From DASTDH01 sp041167675 (GTDB lineage Bacteria; Verrucomicrobiota; Verrucomicrobiia; Chthoniobacterales; JAFAMB01), in contig JBEEIB010000146.1 of NCBI GenBank assembly GCA_041167675.1, positions 1 to 64,000 on the forward strand: a stretch of DNA of 64,000 nt, written 5' to 3'. The notes beneath the pieces are model-generated. The model was not told the origin of the DNA, ran no database searches, and saw only the letters and a program-made list of their open reading frames with translations. Position 1 is the stretch's first letter, and the number at the start of each line of letters is the position of its first letter. The translations under genes and the position numbers were made by a program. Shown in pieces: positions 6,650 through 16,144 of this stretch.

Positions 6650-9472
6650 TTACTTCGAAGCCACATCGGCTTTCTTCAATAGCAGGGAACGGTGGCGGCG
6701 CAGGTCGAGTCCGCTGCGGACAGCCGGATATGGCTTATCGCCGTGCAGACCTTCCCAGACGATTCGATTAAACTTGTCCGGATTGACATTATCCTCACGT
6801 GTAAAATCGAGGTCCTTGGTCTTTTCCGCCCAGTAAACCGCGTCATGGGTCGGCTTCGGAATCGTCTTATTCTTTGCGAACCGTGGCGGCAATGGCAGTT
6901 GAGTGTTGTACAGGTATATCGACGGCACGGCGTCGAAAGTCCATTGCCGTTGGTTGAGGTCGAAGACTTTGGTCATCGGCTTTTCTGAAGCTGTAAGCAC
7001 GTCCACATGGTCGACGTTGAGGATATCTTCAATCGTTCTAAGCATGTTGACGGTGGTGTACTTCTCCGATATCACGGCACCGTGCTTGACATACGGTCCA
7101 ACGACATAACCGGTCGACCGATGCGAATCGACGTGGTCTGCACCGTCCTGGGAGTCATCTTCCAGAATGAAGATCAACGTATCGGATTTATAGGGGCTCT
7201 TCGCCACTTTTTCGATCAACTTTGCTACTGCATAATCATTGTCAGCTTGCTGGATCTCCGGAGTGTTCACGCCGTCAAGCGCTGAACTGAATGACCCCAT
7301 GTGATCTTCCATCAGGCGGACCATCGAGAGTGCCGGGAGATTGCCTTTTTTGACGTAATTATCAAATTCACGCTCCCATTCTTTCTCGCGCCAGAAATCT
7401 GGGAAGGCGGTATCGAAGCTGCGAAAGTAGAGGTCGGTGGTGTCGCGCAGAGCAACCCGAGACGGGAACCCGACTTGGATATGATCGTGGTACGGATCCC
7501 GATCACGCGGTGTTGCTTGGCCGTTTGGCAAGAAATACTCGGTTTGATCGCAATGATAGCCGTAGTTGCGGAACGTCTTACCCGCCCGGGTGACGGCGTC
7601 CCAGATATAGCCTTGCTGCACATCATCGTCGCTGGGACCATCGAGCGCTCCGACGTCGGCAGTACCGGGCAGGATATCCGGATCACTCGGGCTGATCGGA
7701 TTGATTTTCTGCCGTTGTTGGACAGTGGCAAAACCGACATTGATGTCGCGGTTCTGGCCTTCCGAATCATAAGCCACACCTCGACTGGAGTAATTCTGCG
7801 GGATTCCAATTGTTGTCAGATTGTTCTCACGTCCGCCGAAGCTCCAGACGTGGCCGTCACCACTGACGTCGGCCGTGTTATAAAAGTTGTCCAGATCGAC
7901 AAATTGCTGCGCGATCGCATGGTAGTTTGGGGTAATCGCTTGCCCGAAATCCACCAACGTAGGATCGCCATTACCCCGATCCAAGTCACCGAGCACCTGG
8001 TCGTACGTCCGGTTTTCCTTAACCAAGTAAATCACGTGTTTGATTCGATGCTGCAGCTCCTTAATCAAATTCGCGTCTGCCCCGTCCAGTTTAGCAGTGA
8101 ACCCATTGTTTTCTGCAACTTGCTTGGTGAGGCCATTAAGCTCCTGCTGGCTCGGCACTGGGAAGCTCTGCAGATAGGATTTCTGTAGCTCTTCGACATA
8201 TTGGTTGGGATCCTTCTGGTTGAAGTAGGTCAAACCCGGATTCGGGCCAGTTACCCCTTTGCCGTCGGCAACATAAGCATACTTTCCATCGTTGCTCAGT
8301 GTTACGGCGTTCGGTTGGAAGCCGGCCGGAATTAAGCCAATCACTTCCGGATGAAAAGGGATGCCTTTGATGACCGAAACCGCGTTGGTTCCGCCCAGGG
8401 TAACATAGAGGGTGCTGCCGTCCGGTGATAACGCGGCACTGTTAGGAGCGCTTCCACGGTAGGTCAGGACCTTGTCGAATCTGAGCTCATCCGGCGCACT
8501 CGCGATAACGCTCTGGAACAATTCATCGTTACTTGTAGTGATGATGTCGACCAGATCGCTGTTGTCCTCGGTGACGTAGAGATAGCGCTGTGTCTTGTCC
8601 AGGATCGTCTTAAGCGGGTTGCCGGCAACTTCAATGCGAGTGACGATTTTTGGGGCCGCAATCGTAGTGAAATCGACAACGACAATCTCGCGATCGCGCG
8701 CGCTAGAGACATAGGCGGTATTGTTTCCTTTCACTGTAACCCAGAACGGATATTCCCCGCCGGGTTTGCCTGAGTCCGCCGAATTATTCTTACCCGGGCG
8801 AAGATCGAGCTCTTTCACCACGCTGCGGCTTTGCACGTCGATAAACGAAATCGATTCATTATTGTAATTGGCAACGACTAACGTTTGGCCGTCTTGCGTA
8901 AGGTCGATCCCGCCGGCAACGCCCGGCAAATCACCGGGAAAGAGCGCGACACCAGAGCTATGACCGAGTTTGATCGGGGTACCCGACTCAGCCCATTGAC
9001 CGTTTTGAATGCTAAATGTGTGGATGTTGTCGTCGCCACCGCCTGCGGCGTAGAAGGTCTGCCCAGTCGGATCAAACGTGATTCCGACAAAAGCGTTCGG
9101 GACCTGGAGGACCTGTTTCTTGACCGGTTTGCCTCCGCTGATGTCGAAGACAAAGATATATTCGTTGTTGAACGACTTACCTTTGGTGTCGGTCAGGTTG
9201 TTGTGACCGCCGGTCAACACGAGCAAGATTTTTCCGTCCGGACTCTTGGCTGTGCTGAGAGCGCCTCCCGCGATGAAGTTTGGAAATTCTGGAAGCTCAG
9301 GATTTAGAGCTTCATAGGTGGATTGGGGGGCAGCTGTGGGAGTAATCGTCAATCCCGAAGGTAAGAAAATACCTTGGCTGGCGATCGCCGGCGAGAGGGC
9401 CGCCAGCGAAGAGAGAGCAACCGCGCTGGACCAAGCCAAGCGGAGCAGGGGTTTCTTTTTGGGCATGAACAT
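6650..9472 (-). CDS. Secreted YncE-like beta-propeller / PF04185-type phosphoesterase fusion
   Basis: This 940-residue protein starts with a signal peptide (MPKKKPLLRLAW, hydrophobic core, ending SPAIA). Residues about 50-430 form YVTN/YncE-type beta-propeller repeats (SPDGKILLVLTGGHNN; TQDGQTLVVANYNNESISF; SPDGSTLYVTLGGTNAVSVI). From about residue 490 a phosphoesterase domain of the alkaline-phosphatase superfamily begins (RIKHVIYLVKENRTYDQVLG), with further conserved blocks (YNTADVSGDGHVWSFGGREN; LIFILEDDSQDGADHVDSHR). The family is usually annotated as a bifunctional YncE/alkaline phosphatase-like protein; its substrate is unknown. GGAAG 7 bases upstream of the ATG at 9472 supports that start. 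A close paralogue is encoded at 22104-24983, and a two-component system lies just upstream in the same direction. Confidence 0.88.
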   Translation of the reverse strand: MFMPKKKPLLRLAWSSAVALSSLAALSPAIASQGIFLPSGLTITPTAAPQSTYEALNPELPEFPNFIAGGALSTAKSPDGKILLVLTGGHNNLTDTKGKSFNNEYIFVFDISGGKPVKKQVLQVPNAFVGITFDPTGQTFYAAGGGDDNIHTFSIQNGQWAESGTPIKLGHSSGVALFPGDLPGVAGGIDLTQDGQTLVVANYNNESISFIDVQSRSVVKELDLRPGKNNSADSGKPGGEYPFWVTVKGNNTAYVSSARDREIVVVDFTTIAAPKIVTRIEVAGNPLKTILDKTQRYLYVTEDNSDLVDIITTSNDELFQSVIASAPDELRFDKVLTYRGSAPNSAALSPDGSTLYVTLGGTNAVSVIKGIPFHPEVIGLIPAGFQPNAVTLSNDGKYAYVADGKGVTGPNPGLTYFNQKDPNQYVEELQKSYLQSFPVPSQQELNGLTKQVAENNGFTAKLDGADANLIKELQHRIKHVIYLVKENRTYDQVLGDLDRGNGDPTLVDFGQAITPNYHAIAQQFVDLDNFYNTADVSGDGHVWSFGGRENNLTTIGIPQNYSSRGVAYDSEGQNRDINVGFATVQQRQKINPISPSDPDILPGTADVGALDGPSDDDVQQGYIWDAVTRAGKTFRNYGYHCDQTEYFLPNGQATPRDRDPYHDHIQVGFPSRVALRDTTDLYFRSFDTAFPDFWREKEWEREFDNYVKKGNLPALSMVRLMEDHMGSFSSALDGVNTPEIQQADNDYAVAKLIEKVAKSPYKSDTLIFILEDDSQDGADHVDSHRSTGYVVGPYVKHGAVISEKYTTVNMLRTIEDILNVDHVDVLTASEKPMTKVFDLNQRQWTFDAVPSIYLYNTQLPLPPRFAKNKTIPKPTHDAVYWAEKTKDLDFTREDNVNPDKFNRIVWEGLHGDKPYPAVRSGLDLRRHRSLLLKKADVASK

Positions 9473-9880
9473 ATGAATTCTTCCATGATGGCGAAACGCG
9501 TGCCTTTCGAGCGGTTAACTCCAACGCCAAACTTAGAGCGATTGAGTAGCTCAAAAGGCAGAGCGGCCGCCTTCCTAACCAAATCCATGGGGTGGAAGAA
9601 TTCCGGCTGGTTATTGTAAATTTTCAGTAACATTCGAACGAGACTATGGCAGGATTGTCATTTTTTGGTTTGGACGGAACCCAAACAACCACAGAATGTT
9701 TATTTATAGCAACACAGAATGAAGAAGTTGTGAGTATCTTTCAGCGCAAGAAAATGTACTTCTGAGCGGCTAGGTTGAGCTACGGCGGTTAAAGCCGGAT
9801 GCGCCGCTGGAAGGTGTGCTGGTTGCGGCGCCCGGGCACAATCCAGAATTTTCCGAGGAATCCACCCGACTGTTATTGAG
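9473..9880. other. Intergenic region between two-component system and phosphoesterase gene
   Basis: No gene is recognisable in these 400 bases. They probably carry the promoter of the downstream minus-strand phosphoesterase gene. A short imperfect inverted repeat (GTTTGG...CCAAAC near 9668-9686) has no T-run in the right place to be a terminator. Confidence 0.4.
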
Positions 9881-10798
9881 TCATGGACCGTTCCCGGGAG
9901 GCGCAAGCACCTCCCCTCGGGCGTCAGCGAGTTGTTTTCCAAGGCTCAGATTCGGTTCATTCGACTGAACGGGAAACCGAAGAATAACCGTCGTACCTTT
10001 TTCGAGTTCGCTGGTGACTTCGACGGTTCCGTGATGCAGGCTCATAATGCTTTTGACAATCGATAAGCCCAGGCCCACGCCGTTGCGCGAATTTTGTCCG
10101 CGATAGAATCGGTCAAATAGCTTGGGCAGATCGCTTGGCGCCACGCCACTACCGTCGTCTTTCACTGCAACGATTACCTCGGCCGGCTCGCTTCTCGCTT
10201 CGATCATGACCGTACCCCCGGGTGACACATGGCGTAGTGCGTTAGAAAGGAGATTGCTAATAACCCTACGAAAGAGTGGCTCGTCCCCGCGAACCCTGAC
10301 TTTACCTGTACTTGCAAGTTCGATCTGCGATTCTTTCGCTAGTGGTTCATAAAATTCCATTACCGCGGATATCGACTCATCCGCGGCGAAATTTGATTGA
10401 TGAATTTCGATGTTCGCTGTCTCAGCTCTTGCCAGAAAAAGCAGACTATCGATGAGGTGAGAGAGGCGCTGATATTCTTCCAGATTGGATGCGAGAACCT
10501 CTCGATATTGTTGGGCCGTCAAGGAGCGTCCGAGAGCCACCTCCGTTCCACCCATTAGGTTACTTATCGGCGTGCGGAGCTCATGCGCAATGTTAGAGGA
10601 GAATCGAGATAGGCGTTCAAACGAGTCTTCCAATCGTTCGAGCATTCGATCAAACTCGGCCGCTAGAGTTGCTAGTTCACGGGGCCAAATCTGTGTACTA
10701 ATCCGCTCGCTTAAAGCACTCGCGGTAATCGCCTGGGCAGCTGAAGTAATCTCTCTGATTGGCCGAACACCACGATGTGCGATCCAGGTGCTCAGCAA
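9881..10798 (-). CDS. Sensor histidine kinase, C-terminal part (HAMP, HisKA, HATPase)
   Basis: This piece holds a HAMP-like segment (RGVRPIREITSAAQAI), the dimerisation domain with the phospho-acceptor His (SSNIAHELRTPISNL), the N box (RVISNLLSNALRHV), the G1 box (VKDDGSGV), the F box (LFDRFYRG) and the G2 box (GVGLGLSIVKSI). It closely resembles the heavy-metal sensor kinase group (CusS type). It joins in a different frame to the N-terminal half at 10792-11379: near 10818, adding one G gives a continuous second membrane helix (AAAISALLSTWIAH). So it is one kinase gene, split here by a single-base frame change. Confidence 0.82.
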   Translation of the reverse strand: MLSTWIAHRGVRPIREITSAAQAITASALSERISTQIWPRELATLAAEFDRMLERLEDSFERLSRFSSNIAHELRTPISNLMGGTEVALGRSLTAQQYREVLASNLEEYQRLSHLIDSLLFLARAETANIEIHQSNFAADESISAVMEFYEPLAKESQIELASTGKVRVRGDEPLFRRVISNLLSNALRHVSPGGTVMIEARSEPAEVIVAVKDDGSGVAPSDLPKLFDRFYRGQNSRNGVGLGLSIVKSIMSLHHGTVEVTSELEKGTTVILRFPVQSNEPNLSLGKQLADARGEVLAPPGNGP

Positions 10799-11379
10799 TG
10801 CCGAGATCGCGGCGGCCAGGCTAAAGCGATGAACAGTTTTCCTTTATAATCAGCGAGGAGCCTCTGTTCATTCGAAACATCGAGCGCGATTTCGTAACGG
10901 TATTTCTCGTTTGGTGGTGCTCCGTTTACGTCCGCTGCAGTTAAGAGAAATGTATCGCCTTGCGAGGTTTGGAATTCGGTAATTTTGCCAATCGATTGGT
11001 CCAAGGATCCCGCTGGTGGAAAAACGGCATTGGAGGGCAGCAGGGAGCGAAAACCGGGTGATTCGACAATTGTTCTTCCGCGGAGGATCAGACGGGCATA
11101 GTACACGGCTTGCCGGCGCGCCGCGCTTTCCCATTCGATTTCTTCCTCCAGGGCATTGCGATCCTCTGGGCGTTCTCGCAGGATCCGGCGAAGCACCGCG
11201 ATCTTGTCGGCCAAAGTGCTTTGCTCTTCCGAGCGCAAGCTCTGGACGAGGGTCCAATATAAGAAGAACCCGGCGGCGCAGAGTACAACCGTCGACAAAA
11301 CGGTATACAGCAGTGCCAGTCGAGCGACGATTGACCAAGATCGATAAGATTCAGCGCTGCTCGAGGACATAACCCGCAC
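10792..11379 (-). CDS. Sensor histidine kinase, N-terminal sensor part
   Basis: This is the N-terminal half of the same kinase. It has a first membrane helix (LALLYTVLSTVVLCAAGFFL), then a periplasmic sensor region of about 130 residues (DKIAVLRRILRERPEDRNAL through YRYEIALDVSNEQRLL), as in CusS-like kinases. The second membrane helix starts (GKLFIALA) and then the frame is lost. The start overlaps the end of the response-regulator gene by about 20-29 bases (ATG at 11379 or 11370), typical of a co-translated regulator-kinase pair. The ligand is unknown; a metal or envelope stress signal would fit the family. Confidence 0.78.
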   Translation of the reverse strand: MRVMSSSSAESYRSWSIVARLALLYTVLSTVVLCAAGFFLYWTLVQSLRSEEQSTLADKIAVLRRILRERPEDRNALEEEIEWESAARRQAVYYARLILRGRTIVESPGFRSLLPSNAVFPPAGSLDQSIGKITEFQTSQGDTFLLTAADVNGAPPNEKYRYEIALDVSNEQRLLADYKGKLFIALAWPPRSRHC

Positions 11380-12082
11380 CGTATACCGAGTGAATCAACG
11401 GCTTAGGAAAGGGATAATCGACCTTCCGACGCAGCCGGCGAATCGCGACGTCGACGATATTTGAATCTCCCTCGCCATCCATGTTCCAAATCTCCTTAGC
11501 AATGAATTTGCGGCCAAGGATTTCACCTGTGTTGCGAGCTAAAAGTACCAGGAGCGCGAATTCCTTTTGGGTGAGTTCCAACTGCTTGGGCCCACGAGTG
11601 ACGAGATGTGTCACCAAGTTAATTTCAAGTTCCGCGACTCTGATGTTGGTCGGCAGCCGATCCGGGCCGCGTCGCAGAACCGAGCGGACGCGGGCAAGCA
11701 GCTCAGAGAAGGCGAAAGGCTTAACCAGATAATCATCAGCACCGAGATCGAGTCCTTTGATTCGATCGCTTACTTCATCCCGAGCGGTCAAAAAGATCAC
11801 AGCTGGCTGGCGACCTTCGACTCGAACCCCGCGGAGGACTGTCCAACCATCCAGACTTGGAAGCATGACATCGAGCAGCAAGAGATCGTAGTCATTTTTG
11901 AGCGCCAGCCGCAAACCATCTGAGCCATCCTTGGCTACATCAACCGACCAGCCGTGATCCTGCAATCCGTCACGCAGGAAAGCCGCGGTTTTCGCTTCGT
12001 CCTCAACAACAAGCGCTCGCTTTGGCTGCTCGAACACAGCAGCGCATAGCTTAGGGTTTAGCCAAACGCAACGGACCAGCAA
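11351..12082 (-). CDS. OmpR/PhoB-family response regulator
   Basis: The protein has a receiver domain beginning at KRALVVEDEAKTAAFL, with the acidic pair in VVEDE, the phospho-acceptor Asp in LLLLDVMLPSLDGW, the conserved Thr in FLTARDE and the Lys in YLVKPFAFSELLAR. A C-terminal winged-helix DNA-binding domain follows (LTQKEFALLVLLARN; SNIVDVAIRRLRRKVD; GAGYVLE). The outer in-frame start is TTG at 12082. GTG at 12037, just before the receiver, is at least as likely. It is co-transcribed with the split kinase downstream. Close similarity to CusR/CopR-type regulators suggests a metal or envelope response, and the nearby secreted phosphoesterase could be a target. That link is inference. Confidence 0.87.
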   Translation of the reverse strand: MLVRCVWLNPKLCAAVFEQPKRALVVEDEAKTAAFLRDGLQDHGWSVDVAKDGSDGLRLALKNDYDLLLLDVMLPSLDGWTVLRGVRVEGRQPAVIFLTARDEVSDRIKGLDLGADDYLVKPFAFSELLARVRSVLRRGPDRLPTNIRVAELEINLVTHLVTRGPKQLELTQKEFALLVLLARNTGEILGRKFIAKEIWNMDGEGDSNIVDVAIRRLRRKVDYPFPKPLIHSVYGAGYVLEQR

Positions 12083-12191
12083 TCAATTTTTTCGTGTAGA
12101 ATCTGTCTACGGCTATCGACGCTGGTTTGCGTGTCCCGTATTCCTTAATCTGTATTCTGTGTTCCGCATTCGGTATCCCGCATTCTACCGC

Positions 12192-13667
12192 TCACCCCAG
12201 ATACTCCTCCAACGTCGCCGGTGTTCCCTTGTCGTAGAAACTCGCCAGTGCTTCCTCAAGCTGCTTCACGAATCGTTGATTCCTAGCGAGCTCCTCGCTG
12301 AATAGCTGCCGCATCGCCAATAGTCGCCCAGGGTCTTTGCCGGCCGCGTTGGCCGCCTCCCGAAGTTGATCCAACATCGGATCATTCATCGGCATCGGTT
12401 TTCCGGCGTCGTCTTTTCCGGAGAGGTAGCGGAACCAGCTCGCAACGGTTAGAGTGAGTAACTTGATCGGACCACCCCGTTGAAGTTGATCAATTATCGA
12501 CGGCAAAACGAATTTCGGGATCCTAGCCGATCCTTCCGTGCCGAGACGGCCCAACTGGTCTCGGATTGCCGGATTGGCGAATCGTTCGATCAGCGTGTTT
12601 TTATACTCACCAAGATCGATTCCCGGGACTTCCGGCAATATCGGAGTCACTTCGATATCCATCATGTTGCGCATGAGCTTGGTGATTCGCTGATCAGCCA
12701 TCGCTTCATGGGCGAACTCATAACCCTGCAGCATGCCAACATAACAAATCGCTTGATGACTCGCGTTCAACAGGCGGAGTTTCATCTTTTCGTAGGGGAG
12801 AACGTCGGATGTGAACTGTGCGCCAACCCGCTCCCAAGATGGGCGTCCATGCACGAAATGATCCTCGATCACCCATTGGTGAAACGACTCGGTCATTACT
12901 GGCCATCCATCTTCAATTCCAAACTGTTCTCGGACTAGTGCGCGATGGTCGTCAGTAGTAGCCGGAGTGATGCGGTCTACCATGCTATTCGGAAATGTCC
13001 CGTTCTGCTCGAGCCAATTTCTCAGCTTCGGATCACGCAACTCGACGAAAGCGAGCAGCATCTTCTTCGCTATCTCCCCATTGCCCTGCAAGTTGTCACA
13101 CGACATGATCGTAAACGGCACGAGTCCCCGATCCCGGCGTCGCTCAAGTGCTTCCGCGAGGTAACCGAAGGCGCATTTGGGTTGGTGCGGATCGGCCAGG
13201 TCACGCTGAATGTCAGGGTTTTCTGCATCAAATTCGCCTGTACCTTGATGCACATAATAGCCACCCTCCGTGATCGTGAGGGAGACAATCGCGGTATCCG
13301 GGGACGCCAGCTTTTCTAGAACCGCGTTTGGGTCGCTCGGCGCATGCAAAAAGTTTTGAATTGACCCAATGACCCGAGCTTTGTCGCCTGACGCGCTTCG
13401 TTCGACGACCGTATACAGGTAATCTTGCGAGCGAAGAACTTCGCCGATCCGCGAGTCGGCGGGAAGCAGTCCAATCCCGCACAGCCCCCACTCGGACGGC
13501 CCGTTCTGCTGGAATAAATCGTCATTATAAACGCCTTGATGGGCGCGATGAAATCCGCCGACTCCGATGTGCGCTATTCTTTGGCCAACCCGGCGACGGT
13601 CATAGGTCGGAACGCGAACGTTTGCTGGTAAAGAGCTAAGACTGGCATTGGAAAGTTTTATCGGCAT
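12192..13667 (-). CDS. Mannitol dehydrogenase family oxidoreductase
   Basis: This is a 491-residue polyol-specific long-chain dehydrogenase of the mannitol 2-dehydrogenase/fructuronate reductase family. The N-terminal NAD-binding part has the typical IAHIGVGGFHRAHQGVYND. The C-terminal domain carries the family motif with the catalytic Lys and His (KLRLLNASHQAICYVG). Length is normal. It would interconvert a keto-sugar or keto-acid (fructose, fructuronate) and its polyol or sugar acid with NAD(H). It is the last gene of the AraC-regulated sugar operon, so the substrate probably comes from the glycoside imported by the ABC transporter and cleaved by the GH4 enzyme. Confidence 0.88.
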   Translation of the reverse strand: MPIKLSNASLSSLPANVRVPTYDRRRVGQRIAHIGVGGFHRAHQGVYNDDLFQQNGPSEWGLCGIGLLPADSRIGEVLRSQDYLYTVVERSASGDKARVIGSIQNFLHAPSDPNAVLEKLASPDTAIVSLTITEGGYYVHQGTGEFDAENPDIQRDLADPHQPKCAFGYLAEALERRRDRGLVPFTIMSCDNLQGNGEIAKKMLLAFVELRDPKLRNWLEQNGTFPNSMVDRITPATTDDHRALVREQFGIEDGWPVMTESFHQWVIEDHFVHGRPSWERVGAQFTSDVLPYEKMKLRLLNASHQAICYVGMLQGYEFAHEAMADQRITKLMRNMMDIEVTPILPEVPGIDLGEYKNTLIERFANPAIRDQLGRLGTEGSARIPKFVLPSIIDQLQRGGPIKLLTLTVASWFRYLSGKDDAGKPMPMNDPMLDQLREAANAAGKDPGRLLAMRQLFSEELARNQRFVKQLEEALASFYDKGTPATLEEYLG

Positions 13668-13743
13668 AGGGAAATTGGGGGGTGTTACAGGTTACGGGTT
13701 AGCAATGTAGCGGCGTATCGCCAAACACGCGTGTCGGCATAAG

Positions 13744-13831
13744 CCGCCGAAGACGCGTTTCACGATAGCCTAGGGGGAAGCCCTAGGAAATCGAATTCCC
13801 CCAAATGGTCATGCACTGAAAGTGTGTTTCA
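13744..13831 (+). repeat. Intergenic repeat family R1 (CCTAGGG hairpin core), copy 1
   Basis: The copy has the order GCCGAAGACGCGTTTCA, a core with CCTAGGG...CCCTAGG, and GCACTGAAAGTGTGTTTCA. The same order is found at 34619-34715 and, inverted, at 34790-34884. It lies inside the sugar operon between the GH4 and dehydrogenase genes. Confidence 0.6.
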
Positions 13832-13950
13832 GCCGGACCGGATTGTGCACCGGATCGGAACATCTCGCCAGTTGATTGCTGTCGGGCGTTTTCAGCGCTA
13901 ATCGCCTGTTTTCCGGAGTTTCAGGCGCCGGGGCGGAGCCGGATACTCTG

Positions 13951-15276
13951 TCAGGTCAAATACCCCAGCCACTCCTCCTGCGCGACTAACAGCTCGTCCA
14001 CCATTTGATGAATTTGCGGGAGGGTACAAACCGCTGCGGTCAATGGATCGAGCGCAACGGCATGATAAATCGCGTCTTTATTCCGCTTAACCGCTGCCTC
14101 CACGATCATTTCCTGCACATTAATGTTTGTTCGATTGAGCGCGGCGAGCTGCGGAGGGAGAGGGCCGAAACGCGTTGGCTGCACACCGTTTCGATCGACC
14201 AGACAGGGCACTTCCACACAGCAACCGCTTGGCAAGTTGTCAATGAGCTCGTGGTTTGGGACATTCCCATTGATCCGAATCGGTCGATTCGTCTCCATTG
14301 CCTCAATGATAGAGGAGCCGTATTCATGGGTCCGGTCCGTTCGGACGGGGTCCACCATGATCTGTTTGAACTCCTGACGAAAACTCTCGAGTCGTTCATA
14401 ACTGTGCTGCAGGTACCCGCCCGTCCGGCCAAATTGAAACCAATAATTCACCTTGTCGGTGAAACGAGGCACCAGGTCTTTTTCCACCATCTGAGCGTTT
14501 TTTCGAAAATAGGGCACGTACTCGCTGGCGTGGCCGCTCGATTCCGTTACGAAATAGCCAAAATGTTTCATCAAATCGATTCGTACCGGCTCTTGGCCAT
14601 AGACTTCTTCTCGATCGATGATCTCGCGCAGACGAGGATAAAGATCTTCGGCGCCGCGACGAAATTCCAGGAAGAAAGCCTGATGGTTAATACCTCCGCA
14701 GCGGAAATTCACCTGCTCGTACGGCACCTCTAACCACTTGGCTAGCATCTCGCTGGTGCCCTGGACGCTATGGCATAGGCCGACATGCGGGCGACCAATT
14801 GCTGCCTCAACTGCCCAACAGTTCGCGGCCATCGGGTTCACATAGTTCAGCAAGAGCGCGTTTGGCGCGTGCTGGTCTAACTCGTGGCAGAGATCGATTA
14901 GCACGGGAATGGTGCGTAATGCTCGGAAGACGCCACCTGGTCCGAGCGTGTCCCCTACACATTGTTCGACCCCATATTTCTTGGGAATTTCGATGTCTTG
15001 GGCATACGCGGCCAATCCTCCTTGCTGAAAGGTAGTGATGACATAATCGGCGTTGCCAACCGATTCGGCCCGATCCGTTGATGCAGTAATCCGGGCGGTT
15101 AGCTTGCGTTCGTCGGCTATTTTTTGCACGATCCGCCGAGACTCTTCCAATCGCTGTGGATCGATATCCATCAGTGAGATCTCACTGTCCTGCAGGCAAG
15201 GAGCCAGTAAAATGTCGCTGCACAAATTGCGGGTAAAGACGAGGCTGCCCGCACCAATCAAAGCTATCTTAGGCAT
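13951..15276 (-). CDS. GH4 family alpha-glycosidase (alpha-galactosidase/glucosidase type)
   Basis: This 441-residue enzyme belongs to the NAD- and divalent-metal-dependent glycoside hydrolase family 4. The N-terminal Rossmann motif is KIALIGAGSLVFTRNL. Family blocks follow: GDTLGPGGVFRALRTIPV, NYVNPMAANCWAV, the metal-ligand Cys in GLCHSVQGT and the conserved His in CGGINHQAFFLEFRRG. GH4 enzymes hydrolyse glycosides by an oxidation-elimination route in the cytoplasm. The sequence looks more like the alpha-galactosidase (MelA-like) branch than the 6-phospho branch, which fits uptake by an ABC transporter rather than a PTS. It follows the permease genes by 37 bases in the same operon. Confidence 0.88.
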   Translation of the reverse strand: MPKIALIGAGSLVFTRNLCSDILLAPCLQDSEISLMDIDPQRLEESRRIVQKIADERKLTARITASTDRAESVGNADYVITTFQQGGLAAYAQDIEIPKKYGVEQCVGDTLGPGGVFRALRTIPVLIDLCHELDQHAPNALLLNYVNPMAANCWAVEAAIGRPHVGLCHSVQGTSEMLAKWLEVPYEQVNFRCGGINHQAFFLEFRRGAEDLYPRLREIIDREEVYGQEPVRIDLMKHFGYFVTESSGHASEYVPYFRKNAQMVEKDLVPRFTDKVNYWFQFGRTGGYLQHSYERLESFRQEFKQIMVDPVRTDRTHEYGSSIIEAMETNRPIRINGNVPNHELIDNLPSGCCVEVPCLVDRNGVQPTRFGPLPPQLAALNRTNINVQEMIVEAAVKRNKDAIYHAVALDPLTAAVCTLPQIHQMVDELLVAQEEWLGYLT

Positions 15277-15313
15277 AATAGTCGTTTCGAGAAATAATGG
15301 TTCATATTTGGAG

Positions 15314-16144
15314 TTAATTTTTTACTGCTCCGGCGGTAAGTCCGGCCACTAATCGTCGCTGAACGAGGCTAAAAAACAGAATGGTGGGCAGAATCGCCAC
15401 AACCGTTCCGGCCGTGATCATCCCCCACTTCACCTGCAGACTGTTCATGAAAGACTGGAGGGCGATCGGAAGAGTCTGCGTGCTCTCGCTTTGCGACAAG
15501 ATGGATACAAAGAGGTAATCCCCCCACGAGACGACGAAGGCAAAAAAACCAGCCACCACTAGTCCCGGCAACGCAGTGGGATAAATGATACGGAACAAAA
15601 CGCCGAGCCGGCTACATCCGTCAATCAATGCTGCTTGATCCAATTCTCTGGGAATTGCGTTGAAGTACCCAGTCAGCATCCAAATGGCGAATGGCAGAGT
15701 GATGGAAGTGTGAGTTAAGATGAGCCCGATATGAGTATCGACCAGCCCCAGATTGGACATCAGCACATAGAACGGGATCAAAATCAGAACGTAGGGAAAG
15801 AATTGCGGGAGTAGGGTTGACATCATCAACAGATTCTTCCCACGAAGTGTAAACCGGCTCAGGGCGTAGGCGCCGAGACTGCCAAACATCACGACGAGAA
15901 GCATCACCGAGGTCGCTATTACCACCGAATTAACCAAAAAGGTGAAGACATTATTGATCGCGAAGACCTCGACATAGTTGGTGAGGGTTAATTCGGATAG
16001 AGCTGGAACGAGTTTGCCCGTTTGAATCGAATCGTTGCTCCGAAAACTCGAGACAATTAGCCAACCAATGGGCAGAAGGAGAATCGCAAAGGTGATGAGC
16101 AATCCCGTGTAGGTGAGCAACAGTTCGAGCGAACGGCGTTTCAT
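15314..16144 (-). CDS. Carbohydrate ABC transporter permease (MalG-like)
   Basis: The start is placed at ATG 16144, which overlaps the stop of the upstream permease gene (ATGA), giving 276 residues. A longer open frame up to 16525 has a non-membrane, arginine-rich N-terminus and is an overlap artefact. The product has six predicted membrane helices (first LTYTGLLITFAILLLPIGW) and the ABC-permease EAA-type loop (ELDQAALIDGCSRLGVLFRI), then QRRLVAGLTAGAVKN at the end, typical of MalG/UgpE-type subunits. It forms the channel with the permease encoded just upstream. The ATPase is not encoded nearby and may be a shared MsmK-like subunit. Confidence 0.87.
   Translation of the reverse strand: MKRRSLELLLTYTGLLITFAILLLPIGWLIVSSFRSNDSIQTGKLVPALSELTLTNYVEVFAINNVFTFLVNSVVIATSVMLLVVMFGSLGAYALSRFTLRGKNLLMMSTLLPQFFPYVLILIPFYVLMSNLGLVDTHIGLILTHTSITLPFAIWMLTGYFNAIPRELDQAALIDGCSRLGVLFRIIYPTALPGLVVAGFFAFVVSWGDYLFVSILSQSESTQTLPIALQSFMNSLQVKWGMITAGTVVAILPTILFFSLVQRRLVAGLTAGAVKN

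Noticed and set aside
7301..8188. 295-codon plus-strand frame
   Set aside because: It is antisense to the well-conserved phosphoesterase gene and is explained by codon bias of the real gene.
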